The notes: generated by a model from the letters alone, not told the origin. A stretch of 64,000 nt of DNA from Roridomyces roridus (GCA_029378245.1 JARKIF010000045.1:186001-250000); one strand, 5' to 3'. Shown: positions 45,560-57,639, counted from the first letter of the stretch. Numbers and translations are program-made.

Positions 45560-46480
45560 CGGCGCTGCGAGCATCAAGTCCGCTTGGTCGATCCAGCCTA
45601 CCTGGTGGAACTCCATCTGCATGCACCTTCGCTTGCGATGTCCACTCTCAACGGCTTCGGGAGCCTGCCTTCTCCTGCGCTGCAGCATCTAACACTTCCT
45701 CCTCAATTCGAACGCGCAGCGCTACCGGCCCTCCTAGAGCGGTGTCCTGCCCTGAAATCGCTCAACATAATCGGTCTATCCGAGGACGCCGACATCGTTA
45801 CGATACCGCCCCACCTCGCCCCCCGCCTCTCTAAATTGACCGCGCCCGCTGGCATCGTTGTCGATTTAGCCTGCAGGCGCCCTGTATGCGAGGTGGGCGT
45901 GGTGCACCAGCAGCAGTTCCCGCTGGCACATGAGGCGATGAGACGTGTGCTCCTTCAACTCTCGCGAGCGAGTTCGAGCGCTGTCCGATGCCTTGCACTG
46001 CCTGAGAGCCAGTCGATCACGGAAAGTCTCCGCACAGTCGTGGCGATATTCCCTGGGCTGTCTAAATTGACTTTGGATGTTCCTGGGAGCCTCGACGGGG
46101 TTCTTGAGGATGCTCTTCCGCGTGCGGCGATATCTGACTCGGAGGAGGGCGGGTTACCCGTGAGCCTGACCTTCCGCTTTGATTCTGGGTCTAACTCAAC
46201 TCGAGGATGTGATCGTCTCTCGAACTCAATACCAGGTATTTCTTATTCTCATAGGTATTCCGTTTGATGATTGAATTCCATCTCAAAGATATTCTTGAAA
46301 AAAATATCCGACGGATTTGTGGAACTTCCTCTGAACCTTCAAGTCCTCCGTCTTCGCCCGCCACGGGCGTATCATCAGTGCCCTGTCAGCGAATACCCTC
46401 TGCTAGCTGCCGTGGATCAGCGAGAGCTCCAAGCGCGATATCCCTCTCTTCAATCAGTCGCATTTGGATCAGTCGGCTGA
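45560..46480 (+). pseudogene. 3' half of an F-box/LRR gene
   Basis: The plus strand begins abruptly with VDPAYLVELHLHAPSLAMST and continues as leucine-rich sequence (ALPALLERCPALKSLNIIGL, IFPGLSKLTLDVPGSLDG) to about 46,230. After a gap around 46,250-46,310 (intron or break) it ends with NLQVLRLRPPRAYHQC and LQARYPSLQSVAFGSVG-stop at 46478. There is no F-box and no credible start. The missing N-terminal half lies immediately downstream on the other strand (46469-47059), tail to tail. Confidence 0.7.
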
Positions 46481-47059
46481 CTGGTAGTTCGTGAAGCGCT
46501 TGAGCTGCAGGAGTACCCCGTCAGAAGGTTTGACGTCACACCAGTCGATTCTGAGTTCCTCGAGGTGCTCCAACGACCCCAGCGCCGTCCGGACACCCTC
46601 GTCGATGAGGACACTCTGCATCTCCAAGGAGACCAGGTTCCGGTACAGTCCGAGGGACTTGAGAAACTGTGACGCCACCCGGTCGCGAAGAGAATCGAAA
46701 ATTCCGCTCGGCGAAGTGTTGGCTGCGAGTACGAAGAACCGGGGCACAGTCCGTCCTTCTCCAGGGCCACCCATTGTCCCCACGAAGCGCACGCTCCAGG
46801 AGCGCACAAGCAACGTGTAGGGCGGCTGTGCGAGTCCCTCGAGTCGCAGTGCGAGTCGGTTGAGTCGGTGGGTCCTCTCGATTAGGCTGGTACTTGCTAT
46901 CCCTCGCACTATTGCGGCGAGGTCGGCCGTCTGATGGGCAAAGAGCAATGGCAGGCAGAGAGATCGAAAGTGTTTGCAGACGAGGGAGATCGGAGGGAGC
47001 TGTCGACGCGATAGAAAGCTCCAGCAAGCCAGCCAGAGCTCGGGGGGGAGGGCGTCCAT
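46469..47059 (-). pseudogene. 5' half of an F-box/LRR gene
   Basis: Starts MDALPPELWLACWSFLSR with LVCKHFRSLCLPLLF, a good F-box, then leucine-rich repeats (SLEHLEELRIDWCDV) and stops at KRFTNYQSAD just inside the neighbouring fragment. About 196 residues, roughly half the normal length of this class. The last codons and stop come from sequence antisense to the end of the plus-strand 3' half, so the gene has no 3' part of its own. Confidence 0.75.
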
Positions 47060-48262
47060 GGAGAAGACAAGTCACGAAGCGAGGATTATCTAAGCTGATG
47101 CTCGGCACCAATTTGTGTTGCGCCGTGTTTGTACCCTCCTGATTCCGAACCGCCATCTTCTGATTCTCCGTATCCTAGGTTTGCGCTCTAGCCTGACTCC
47201 CTCACCTCACGAATTTTCATCTTCGAGAATTGCCGCTGGCCAAAGTCGGCGTGGAACTTTTAGCTTTGATGCGGTCCGACTCGGAGTAAGTACTAAGTAG
47301 ATCCTCTCCTGCTGTACCTGGCTGCACTACCAGCCATCTGTGGCCATTGAAGATGACCTCATCAAAATCTTTCCGAGAACCTCCATGTTTCGCCGGCAAG
47401 TCAGGACTGGTCCTGTTGCGACGCTGCATCTCGCTCATTCTCGTGCATACGGCAATGCGCACCCCGTAGGCGAAACTTGGACGGTGTCCGTAGTTCATTT
47501 CGTGTCAGATCGACTGTTCGGTACCCCGACCTCCCGCTGGGCTGGCTACTCACAGTGGAGTCGCGCGATCAAGCTCTCGATTGGGTCCGGGTATGCAACT
47601 ACTGGGTAGCGCGAACGACCAAGATAACAACACTCGTAGACGACAACCCAGATATTGACTATGGGTGGAACCCAGGTCATCGGATGAGGCGTCAAAAGCA
47701 GCGGGGCATTCATCTGCCGTGAATTCTGGGAGCTGCCAAAACGGCCCGCGGGCAGGAATGCGTCATATTTGACGAACAAACTCAGCTCAGAGCTCTGAAT
47801 GAACATCTGCCTATCCTCAAAGCGGATCTCCAAAAGCATGACGAGCTACGTGCTCATATTCTCGGTCAGGTATGTTTCCGACTCGACCAGCAACGCGAAT
47901 CCAGGTGGTTTAATTTGTTGACAGGGGTTCATGCGCTCCCGAATAGCAGATCACAACTGGCGTATGCAGTAAAGAGAAGTATCTCATGGATAAAATCAAG
48001 ATGTACTACTGTTATATCAAGGCACTCGAGACATCCTTGAGACAGCAGCTTGATGCAAGGGTTCTAGGCGATATTTGACTTGAAAATGCTTCAATTATGG
48101 TCAGTTGTCCTTAGACTCCGGATTCACAAGATTGTAACGTTCAACCTTCAGACCGTCTTATGTTTGACCAGAATGCTGAGGGATTTAATTTGATTGAAAC
48201 CAACATACTAGATGGTGTGCATTAACTAGCGCGAGTCGACACCGAGGGTGACTACCACAAAA
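47060..48262. other. Unassigned, possible coding fragment
   Basis: Mostly without signal. Near 47745-47870 the plus strand reads CVIFDEQTQLRALNEHLPIL with heptad-like spacing, a possible coiled-coil fragment ending at a GT donor near 47871, but it joins nothing upstream or downstream. Confidence 0.3.
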
Positions 48263-49543
48263 CACTGTGAGACCCGGGGCACATGAAAATCATGTCCCTC
48301 GGTACCCCCCAATTCATGTCTGGATTGCATGAATATCAAAGCAACGCGCATTAAAATCACCTCCCTTTCGGTGAAGTACGCAATTTCGATTCATGTCCGT
48401 TTTCGACGTTTTCATGTGCCTTTTTCATGTCCTCTTGACATGAAAATGACTGGGAAGCCAGTGAGTCCAATTTGAGTCAGGCCGTATGATAATGAATACT
48501 ATTCCCTGGGACCCCGAATTTCAGATGAAAGGAATGTGAATTTCAAACTTAATGTACGTGATACAACGATGTGCTACTTGCACCCGCCCACTCTCGCCTC
48601 CGCCATCCGCATCATTGGAGTCGATAACTTCACTGTCGGCTGAGATTCATGATGATTAGAAGGTGTCCGGCCCGAGGAGATCAACAGTACATACCTCGAG
48701 TTGCGTGAAGCGCAGCGGGAAGGTCTCGTAGCATCAAGAGCAATGGATGGGGTACGCACTGGAGATCGGAGCGAGAGTCGCCGCCGCCGGCGTTCCAATT
48801 CTGACCGCCGCTGACTTGAGGACTTCTTGAGTTCGTGTTGGGTCAGAACAGAGTGAATAAAGCGGAATCAGCGACGCACCGGATACCCTTTGGCCTCAGC
48901 GGTGAGTCAGAATCGAGTTCTACACCTAATTGTGACTGCCACGGCGGCTTGGGTACGCCGCCAGACGTGTGGTCGCTGGGAGGTCCCACAAGCGCCGTGA
49001 GGGTATGAGAAGGTGTATATTGGCATGTAGTTGAGTCGATGGGGGGCTTCTGTGGCGAACGAGTGGAAGAGGAGGACGGGGGCAGAAGGGAGGTGACGGT
49101 TGGGAGGAAGGAGTGGAGCGCCGTGACAGGCGTGACACCACTGACCTCATCCGCAGCAGCCGCTCCACACAACGAATTTCCGCCCTTCTCAAGTCCGTGT
49201 CCGTTCAAATATCCCACCGTGGAACAGCGTGGTCGTCGAGGGATGTCCGGACGGGGTACAGATCGATCGAAGAACATCCTAGCTTGATCAATATTCATTT
49301 CCATCTTTCTCGTTGATTTTCATGCATTTCTCCCATGATTTCGGCTTCACAAATTCAGCGGAACTGTTCCTGAAATTCACCAAAGAGACCATGATTTTGT
49401 ACTTGGCGCGGAGTGAGTCAAAATCACTCAATAATGCCTGAATGACCCCAGGTGCATGATATGTTCATTTCAGCCCATGGCCCCTGATTCTGCTTGTTCA
49501 TGGCACGGCGACATGAAATTCATGTACCGATGTTTTCACAGTG
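48263..49543. mobile_element. CACTG-ended non-autonomous element 1
   Basis: Inverted ends CACTGTGA at both termini, with subterminal palindromes of the CATGAAA(A/T)TCATG type repeated in both arms (48282-48450 and 49320-49530). 1,281 bp; GC-richer core without transposase. The 3-bp flanks (AAA and TTA) do not match, so the target duplication has decayed or the end is misplaced. Grouped with the two CACTG elements that follow. Confidence 0.6.
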
Positions 49544-50095
49544 TTAAAACCGCAGCCAGATTAAGGGATTCGGGGGAGTGAATGGGTAAAGGCGGGAATG
49601 TCACTCAGGTATTATGTTCACGGAACACGCGCCGTACGTACGAAGCGCCACGGCCAGAGGGATGATGCCTTCTTATTTGAGGCGGGCGGGGGAATCCGGT
49701 GCGATCTTCGAGAGCCTCGCGTCTTCCAATGCCGAGCGGTTGATTTGCGCGAGTCGCTGACCCACCGCATCGGGCATTGATATTGGTAGCTAATTTTCAG
49801 ATATAGGACGCTGGCGCACTCGGATGAGAATAAACGCCGATGAGGTGTTTTTTTTGGTTTGCGTAGATTTCGGTGCTTGCGGAGAGTCGAGGCGCCGCCG
49901 CGGAAAGTCTTGGCCAGCGAAGACAAAAATACAGCACTGACATTACAGATGTGTGGCGTTCATGACTGGTGACCTTCGCGATCTGTTTCATAACGATTCA
50001 GATTTTGTTCACGACTTCCGGTTCTGTGGAATTGCACTACATAGCATATTGGTATCCAATGCACCAAGTATTCCACTGGGAAAGGTGGGAATGCG
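49544..50095. other. Spacer between two CACTG-ended elements
   Basis: About 550 bp with no recognisable gene; the minus-strand frame 49618-49926 has no features. Confidence 0.4.
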
Positions 50096-50098
50096 AAT

Positions 50099-50763
50099 CA
50101 CTGCATTTTACCTACTTCTAGGCAAACCCCTTGCCTAGATGTCTAGACAAACCACCTTGGCAAGGATATTTGCCTGGCCTTGTCTAGACAGTCTAGATAC
50201 ATGCATCTGGGTTACTCTGAGTTTATTTTTGGTCAGCATCGATTTAGACGAACCCAGACAAATCCTGGTCAAGGCAGATAAATCGACCAGGCCTTGAGGC
50301 TTGAGCAGGCCTTGGCCTGTGGGAAGACGTGCTGCAAACTGTGCAAATACACATTGAATGGTGTTTGGAGAGCTACAGGGGCCCATCCTTGAGCTAAATT
50401 CACCCAACGAGGGCCGGATACTTTGGTGGTGGTAGAAGCAGTAGTAGGCTGCAGTATGGGAATCAAGAGCTTCATTTTTCTCAGGCTCTCATTCTGACAA
50501 CAAATTTGGAGTGCAATGAGATTGGCGCACACTTTGGTCATGAAGTCGGGTATTTTCGTTGGCGGGATGAACCCAGACAAGGCCCGACAAACCCTGATCA
50601 ACCTATGCAAGGTTGGTCGAGGAAACCTCGGAGAACCTAGATTAACCCCCCTTCCAGACCAAGCCCGATGATGATAAACGAACCTACACAAAGCTAGATA
50701 AACCCAGACCCAACCTCGTAGAACCTAGATTACCCCTTGCCTAGAAATGGGCAAAATGCAGTG
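50099..50763. mobile_element. CACTG-ended non-autonomous element 2, TSD AAT
   Basis: 665 bp; inverted ends CACTGCATTTT(A/G)CC followed by a TTCTAGGCAA block in both arms; AAT directly repeated outside (50096-50098 and 50764-50766). Three-bp TSD plus CACTG ends fit the CACTA superfamily. Subterminal regions are packed with CTAGACAAACC/GGTTTATCTAG-like repeats, as expected for transposase-binding arrays. Confidence 0.8.
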
Positions 50764-50910
50764 AATGAATTTAGTGATTTAGATACAGTGCCGACGGAGA
50801 CCGTATGTATCCACGGCGACAAGTAGGAGAATTGTATTGGCGAGAACCAAAAAGATACAAATGGGTTGATGCAGATGACGCGCGAATGAGACCCATGCCA
50901 ATGTAAAGTG

Positions 50911-52179
50911 CACTGTGGTTGTCAAACCCCCTGGAATTCAGGTACTCGCATCCTGACTTTCAGCATTCAGTCTCTTTTGACCTGAAATTGGTTTCAGGTA
51001 CTTGGGATTTCAGGGAGTTTTTTCAGGTATCTCTCGGGGTTGAGTTGGACATCGTGAAAGTCAGCATTTTTCAACGTGAATTGTACGGGGAAATTTTTGA
51101 GAGATGGTATGCAAAGTCATTTATTCTTTCCCACCCCTACTTAATGAAGGTACGGTTGAAGGTGGTAATCCATATGTAGTGCTCAGCAGTGAGTCGACAA
51201 TGACCGGTTGGTTGGTGGACACTGGAGTCCTCTGCACGTGCCGCCGATGCCGGTTCTGAATTGAATTGTGGAGCTGGTGACGTCAGGCTTGCTCATCCTC
51301 TCACTCTCCACCCACCACCACCGTCCACCATCTCCTCCGTCCCGCCTCGCTTTCTCCCCATCCTGCCAACCCGGCCAACTTTACTCTCTCTGGTGTTGTA
51401 CATCTTCTCTCGCTCTTGGGTACCCAACCCGGCTCGGGCTGTGCGTTCTCATACGCTCCACTCACTCCATCGCTTAGCGCTCCACAGCCAATATAAAGCT
51501 GCCTTGGGATGCTCGACGCCCCCAAACTTCCCCCATGCCCTCACCCTAGCTATGTGCTGCCCGCTTGACCCCTCGACGAGACTTATTAGGTGCGTTCTCG
51601 GACACATCTTGACTGCCCAACACTCACCTTGGACCGTATAGCCTGCATACGGACCAGTCCTCCCATGGCCAGTCCCATTGTCCGGCTACACCAGATGACT
51701 CGCTACCAGCTGGGCTGTGAATAATCTTTGGGTGTGTCACGCGCCGTATCGTTCATTCATCTCACTGACTTCTTTTGGCAGTCCTGTTCAATTAGTGGAT
51801 GCTGTTCGTCGTGGTGAGTTGTCCACTCCCCGCGCGGACTGACCTCCTTGCTAGAAGCATGACCGACGAGGAACTGAACGGTGCCCAGTAGTACAGCCAT
51901 GTATTTCCATATCAATCATACAGAATTTCACTACCTTTTTGTGTGTTATTCCCCCCTGCCCAATACCTGAAGATGTGGCGTATTCAGCTTGATATTGACC
52001 GGAAGTCAGGTCAAAACACCCTGAATCCGACCCCTGGAATGTTTCCTTTAATACCTGAAAACCGGCACCCTGAAATTTGAAATGTTCTACTGGAATCCAG
52101 GTAGTTATCTACCTGAAATCCAGGTCTCCGGCATACTGAAATCACTACCTGGAATCCAGGTTGTTGGCAGACCACAGTG
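50911..52179. mobile_element. CACTG-ended non-autonomous element 3, TSD GTG
   Basis: 1,269 bp; ends CACTGTGGTT.../CACTGTGGTC..., target duplication GTG (50908-50910 and 52180-52182). Subterminal arrays of CCTGGAATTCAGGTA-type palindromes occur at 50930-51020 and 51970-52165. No transposase. The right end lies about 90 bp from the copia gag frame and may have truncated that element's 5' side. Confidence 0.85.
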
Positions 52180-52271
52180 GTGCCTCAAGTAGGTTTGCGA
52201 ACCAAACGCCGCACGACGCGCCATGGCCACAACAATGATTTCTTCCTCCTGTTCTTTGGGGTGGTGGGAGA

Positions 52272-53120
52272 TTGAGTATCCTCGTTCGGGACGGGAGGAG
52301 AATCCTGTTTCTGGACGGGAGGAGAGTCCTGCTTCGGGACGAGAGGATGTTGTTGGATGGCGTCGAGTTCCGTATGCGAGCAGACGCACGGTCCAAGAAA
52401 TTGCTTGATGCAATCGAAGGAAATGCTGTTGAACCTACCACTGGTCAGAACAGTAAAACTTGGAAGGCTTGGAAAGTCCAACGCGACGCAGCTGCGTCTT
52501 TGATTATTAAAGGCCTCGATAACAGCCAGATCGTGCATGTGCGCGGGCTCGAGGATGACCCCGAGGCTATGTGGGAGAAATTGCGGATGGTGCACGAACC
52601 CGTGGGACTCAGTGGAGCACTCGGCATGTGGGTGGAATTCTACGGGTTGGCGTATGACGGGAACATGCCGATGAAGACCTTTTTGGGCCGTGTCACCGGT
52701 ATCGCGGAACGGCTGCTCCGTTTCTATCATGTGGAAGTGTCCGACGAACAAATTATTGCTCGCATGATTTCGTCCCTGCCGGCACAATATTCCGGACTCA
52801 TTCGAACTCTGGACAACACGGAGCCGTCGCTCATCAGCTTGGATTACGTGCAGAAGAAAATCCTTGTCGAGGACAACACAGTTCGTGCCGAACAGACCAA
52901 GCCCAGTGGCAGCGCGGCAGCCAACTCCGAATTCGGGTCTACTGCACTTGCCGCGAACTCGAATCTTGTTTGTGAAAATTGTGGACGCCGTGGGCATAAG
53001 AAGGCTCAATGCTGGCACAAGGGTGGTGACCGCGAGGGCCAGTACCCCGATTGGTGGAAAAATGGGCCAAATGCTCACATGGCGTACGATGCGACGCAGA
53101 CAAAGTTTGTCGTGCTTTGA
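52272..53120 (+). CDS. Ty1/copia-type Gag (retroelement remnant)
   Basis: A 282-residue frame with copia Gag features: KTWKAWKVQRDAAASLI, a W-x-x-L region (AMWEKLRMVHEP), ARMISSLPAQYSGLI, and a zinc knuckle CENCGRRGHKKAQC (C-x2-C-x4-H-x4-C) near the C-terminus, where RNA packaging would be mediated. The first 30 residues are Arg/Leu-rich and may not be original; an internal ATG at 52349 (MLLDGVEFRM) is a likely start. Protease, integrase and reverse transcriptase are absent: only 42 bp separate the stop from the LTR, so pol has been deleted. Open throughout, so Gag could still be expressed. Confidence 0.8.
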   Translation: MSILVRDGRRILFLDGRRVLLRDERMLLDGVEFRMRADARSKKLLDAIEGNAVEPTTGQNSKTWKAWKVQRDAAASLIIKGLDNSQIVHVRGLEDDPEAMWEKLRMVHEPVGLSGALGMWVEFYGLAYDGNMPMKTFLGRVTGIAERLLRFYHVEVSDEQIIARMISSLPAQYSGLIRTLDNTEPSLISLDYVQKKILVEDNTVRAEQTKPSGSAAANSEFGSTALAANSNLVCENCGRRGHKKAQCWHKGGDREGQYPDWWKNGPNAHMAYDATQTKFVVL

Positions 53121-53162
53121 TTCAACGAATCCGACTCGGCCGCGTCTTCGTTCGCGTGGGAG

Positions 53163-53367
53163 TGTTGTTGGATGGCGTCCGAAGCCTCGGCGGTCGTTGT
53201 ATACCCCGTTTCATCATTCCATTTCATTCTGTTTCAACCATACTATTTCCAACTTCCCCGTTCCTTTGGACACTATTCTATTTCATATTCCCCATTTCCA
53301 TAGCTACATAGATGTATAAAGCTGCAGGTACTAGCACAATAAATCATCTCCTTTTCCCCTTACAACA
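53163..53367 (+). repeat. Putative copia 3' LTR
   Basis: About 205 bp starting TGTTGTTGGATGG and ending CTTACAACA, the TG...CA pattern of copia LTRs, directly after a purine-rich GTGGGAG tract. It contains TATAAAG (about 53315) and AATAAA (about 53338), suitable for promoter and polyadenylation. No matching 5' LTR remains upstream of gag, so the call rests on ends and context. Confidence 0.65.
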
Positions 53368-54996
53368 GAGGACGTTCTACTTTCGTTGATTCAGGTACCT
53401 TGAACATCGTGCATTTAGAATCTGTATCAAGAGAGCGTCCAAAACGTACCGCATGCTTGTCGACGGCCTTGTCGAAGTTCCCGAGGCTTTCTGGAATCTC
53501 AGGTGTCTCGGTGATCCTAGTCGATGAGGTCGCCTCCAATTTCGACACCTCCGTAATAGCTAGGGTCGCGCTCTGCTGTGAAACGAGCGACGTCGCCGAC
53601 GCCATCCCCGGTATTACTGTTGGCTGCCAGATTGCGGCCGCGTGATGCGCCTGTGCACGGTCTCGTTAGAGAATATAAAATATCGAGAGAAGGAGCACAA
53701 ACCAGGTAGTTATCGCATGAATCTGTATATTTACAGATCAGGCGGTCGTACTCCAGAAGTTGCTCTCCCAACGTCGCATAGGAGGAAGCCAACTGGAGCT
53801 CTTCTAACCCGGATTGAAGTAGGGCCGACTGGCTAGTGAGACCGGCGACGGGTAAGAATTCTGCAATGATACTTCAACACGACACTTACTTGTAGATTTT
53901 TCGGTCTGCTAGATTGCTAGCCATGAACTTGATGGTCATATTCTTTCGCTCTTCGGCGAGCCTGACATGCAGCGCTATCTTCGTCTCGAGATTCTACGCA
54001 CGAAGGGTAAAAACATTAGCTCCGGCTATGGCTGGAGACGCAATAACGTACCTTCAGAGTCGCTTCTCGCGTGAGAGCAGTCGGAGGGGAGTCCTCCGTT
54101 GGTATGAGAGCAAGATCCTCCTTCGGACGAACCGCAGAAATATCGCTGCCAGTGATGCCCCAGTCTGTAGTGGGCGCCAATTCCCGAAAGACGAGCCTGT
54201 CTTCAAGTTTGGCGGCCACCTTAGGCGGGAGATCATCCAGGCCAAATTCCGCTGTCGACTCGATACACTCCAGCTTCGGGCACAACGTGGTGAAGAAAGC
54301 CACGAAATCGGCGTTTGCCTCGCGCACGACGAGTCTTTTGATGGAATCGAAATTGACTACGTGCAGTAGATTATCGGGGGGCCGGCGGGGAGGGAAGAAG
54401 GTGCCTCGCGCCGCGTCGATGAGCAGTGGTGGCGGAGGGGAGGTATAGGTGAATGTGATGTGCAGATTGGTGAGGGTATCCGGGTACCCATCCGGTGCAA
54501 ACCGGCTGTTCCTGTGCATGTACCACTGCCAAAACGACGTGGGAACACAGTCGACGAGAACGAAGTGAAGGGAGATGGTGTTGGGGAGAAAATCGCGTAT
54601 CACGCGGGCGACATCTTCGAGAGGGATGCCAAAGTGGGGTAGCCTGCGCCTCGACGGCAGGGAAATAGAGTCGCTTTTGTCTGCTGCGTACTCGGCCATT
54701 TCCGTGCATTGGCGTTCGTACTCTCCCTCGAATACCTGGTAAACTGAGACGGTGAGGGAGCGGCAGTTTTGAGCCAGGTACTGTTTGAGGTCGGTGATCC
54801 CTGCGAGCTTGTAGAGAAGACAAGAGTCCGGACGCCAGTTTGCAAAGAGATGGAACTGGATAGATCCGCAGGTGGCCCAAACGTCACGGAGGAAGATGGG
54901 GACGGCGATGCTGAGCCATTCGCGGCTGACGAGCATCCATCGGGTCATCGAGTATGCATGTCGATGGCTGCTTGTGGAGAGAAGTGAACCATCCAT
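53360..54996 (-). CDS. F-box-like/coiled-coil protein truncated by an LTR
   Basis: Exons 54996-54052, 53993-53890, 53832-53703, 53650-53450 and 53398-53360 join with consistent phase to 472 residues; introns 51-58 bp. The N-terminal region (YSMTRWMLVSREWLSIA, CRSLTVSVYQVFEGEY) matches an Agaricomycete F-box-like family. In that family LPPELVELII precedes the present start; here MLPPELVELIIQH is present at about 55030 but one base out of frame. The C-terminal part is helical with heptad spacing (LEEL...LGEQLLEYDRL). The final TTG-TAA is formed by the end of the copia LTR, so the original C-terminus is lost. Whether the protein still works is unclear. Confidence 0.7.
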
Positions 54997-55039
54997 GTTG
55001 TATGATGAGCTCGACTAGCTCTGGGGGCAACATGGGAGT

Positions 55040-57269
55040 CGGGTCTGAGGTTGTAGAAAAAGGAGAGAAGGGTTTCGGATGATCGAGGGATTGAAAACTT
55101 GAGCAAAGAGAAGAAAGAAAACGTGTCAGGAGCCTAGAGGAAATATCTATTCAAGCAGAAGGGTCCCAGGCTGGTCTCGACTCTCGACTCGGCGCAGAGC
55201 AAGTCAAGACGAGAACCCTGCCAAGAACTTAGCATAGAGACCAGTTCAGCGGAGCTGGGCAGAGTGCAAGATTCAAAAATTGACCGGCCAGCTCTCGCAC
55301 AAGATATTCAAGAAGAGTCGATGTCGGATGAGAGGAATCAGAGAGAGGTGTTCCGTGTGGCTGTACAATGCCGACGCCCGACCTCTACCGCCATGGCCCA
55401 TCAGGGGATCGCTCTCTCTTGTAGCTGTCTTCCACTCACTCTATCCGCAAAGACACCAAGACACCCATAACTATGAACCACCACTCCGCGTCTCTCGTTT
55501 TGCCCAAGTTGCCACCACGACGACAGGTTTTCCGCGGATAAGACTCGTGTACCTCATGCGTCGCAGCCAGCACGACAAGCCGCAAGATCACGGATTCCTC
55601 GTTGGCGTTGGTGCTCATGGACAGTAGATAGCACGATTATGGGAAGCGGGTGCGTGATGGTCCTCTTCACTGACGACCACGAGACTCAAACTCACGCAGA
55701 CTCTCGTGCGTTCCGACTTGTAGGGCACCGCGTAAGAGAGACCAGGTACGTTCGACCCATACACGACATGCGCCTCCGCTGACGAGCCTTCCTTTAATCT
55801 CCAGGTTGCGACGCTGTTTCCAAAGCCGTGCATAGGTCTAGTCTGGACGATGTCTTGGCCCTCCAGTGAGTATTGTGGCCCTCTACAACGAATCCTTGCC
55901 TGAGCGAATGTCTAGAATCACCGCTGAAGCTGAGGCTGCATGCACACCGCGCGCGACTTTCATCGTCTAGCACAATACAAGACATTCAAAATTCCACGCC
56001 CTTGCTGCGAACCCTCCACGCGGACTCCCTCCTTCCGTTCCTCGGGGAGACATCTATGCGTCACTACCCACCGCATTTCAGATATCGTCGCGCCCGCGCT
56101 GCCGGCTGCTCACTGCCTTCCTCCGCCCCGCTCCAAACTTCTCCATTTTCCTCGTCTGGCGAGCTCTGAATATGTAGAGGCTGTCGTCAACACGAGTCCA
56201 TCGTACACGATGCCCGCCTTGTCATTTCCTCCGTGGAGGGACAACACGACGACCTACCGCATCACAGTATCGCCAAATCGACCAGCCACGCTTTGTCTAC
56301 TCCACGCCGGCTCCCACTCGTCCGCGTCCTTGCCCGGTACGCCGAGATCGACAGTGGAATCTCCCTAGCCCCGTATCGTGCCCATCTCCGCGATCCGCTC
56401 GCAGTAAAGAGGTTGCTATCGTCCCGGGTTTGGCAGCATCGTCTCGAGGATGCCGATGCCCAGCTGCAAGATCTGTGATCCCTTTCTCCAGCATCGGTGT
56501 CTTTGCCGCACGCCCGGACGCAGAGCTCATCGCAGCGAGGGACGGGGTCATCGTCTTCGGGAATGGCGACTTGGCAGCAGCATGGTCTTGCTGTGCATGA
56601 AGGGTCTTCGTGATGCGACCCGCGGGAGTGGGAGCAGAGGCAGGGGACAATGCGGAAAGCGACGGTGTCGAGGCTGGTGAACTGGGAGGGTGCGGGTATG
56701 CAGCTGGTGAAGACTTGACGTGGTGCGGGAGTCCTAGGGAGGCTTTGACGAGTATTGGGCCTTTCCTGTCCTGATCTCCGTCGCCATTTTCAAGGCGCTC
56801 TGACCGGTAAGGATGCTGTCCTCCCGATGTTGGTGGTCTTCTGCGAGTTCGTGGCGCTCATGCGGAGGACGGGCAGCAGCTCGGATTGGTGGAGCGGGGA
56901 GGGTGTACATCCCGGATGACGCACCGCGGGAGTACGGTCGAGGCTTTGGTGCCAGCGGATACCCGGAGTCTATCCCACCACACCACGCGATTGACATGGA
57001 GCTGGAACGCGCCGTGGACAGGTTATCCGCTACAATCCTGCAGCCACCTCTGGTGGGGTGCGAAAGAGCAAAGCCGCTTTGGAGATTCTCTTCGACCCCG
57101 TGGCGATGGAGCGAGGATGGGCGGGAGGATAAGCGCAGGGGGAGTACGGGGAGGGTCCTTGCTACATCCACCGGCGAGGATATCCAGATCCCGCGAGTTT
57201 TACGGGTGTCCTGGCCGGCGAGCGCCGAGAATACTTGATTTCACCACCGACTCTGCGCGAGTGTGAGGG
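55040..57269. other. Relic-rich stretch without a supported gene
   Basis: Long Pro/Ser/Arg-rich frames on both strands. The plus strand at 55873-56168 (LRLHAHRARLSSSSTIQDIQ) looks partly protein-like but no start, splice or domain could be fixed. Confidence 0.35.
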
Positions 57270-57437
57270 GAGCAGGAACTCGTGGATCTCATCCTGGATG
57301 ACCTCAAGAGCGACACGTCCAGTCTCAAGACTTTCCTCGGCGATGATATCCCAAGGCCGACGAATTTGGGACCCACCTCTAGTCTCAAAGGTTCCACCAT
57401 CCTTCGGAATCTCTCGCACTCCATATCCATCTCATAA
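57270..57437 (+). pseudogene. F-box fragment
   Basis: EQELVDLILDDLKSDTSSLK matches the F-box start of the family members at 23.8 and 34.6 kb. It lacks an ATG and ends at a stop after about 55 residues. Confidence 0.55.
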
Positions 57438-57639
57438 CCGGAATGACTGCGGGGGAACATTGGGCACGAGGACGCCACGCGCAAGGTCCAGTGGCTCGAC
57501 GGGGACGCCAGGAGGAATGTCGACAAGGATGGAAACGGCGTGCGTCCATCTTTCCATCCGTCGTCGTCTTTTTTATGAAATTCAAATCATCTACCAGGTC
57601 CATATCTTCGAGGCGGAGATGCTCAGACTGCTCTGCAGT

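Noticed and set aside
52185..53078. 297-residue minus-strand frame opposite Gag
   Set aside because: The plus strand encodes a recognisable Gag with zinc knuckle; the antisense frame has no features.
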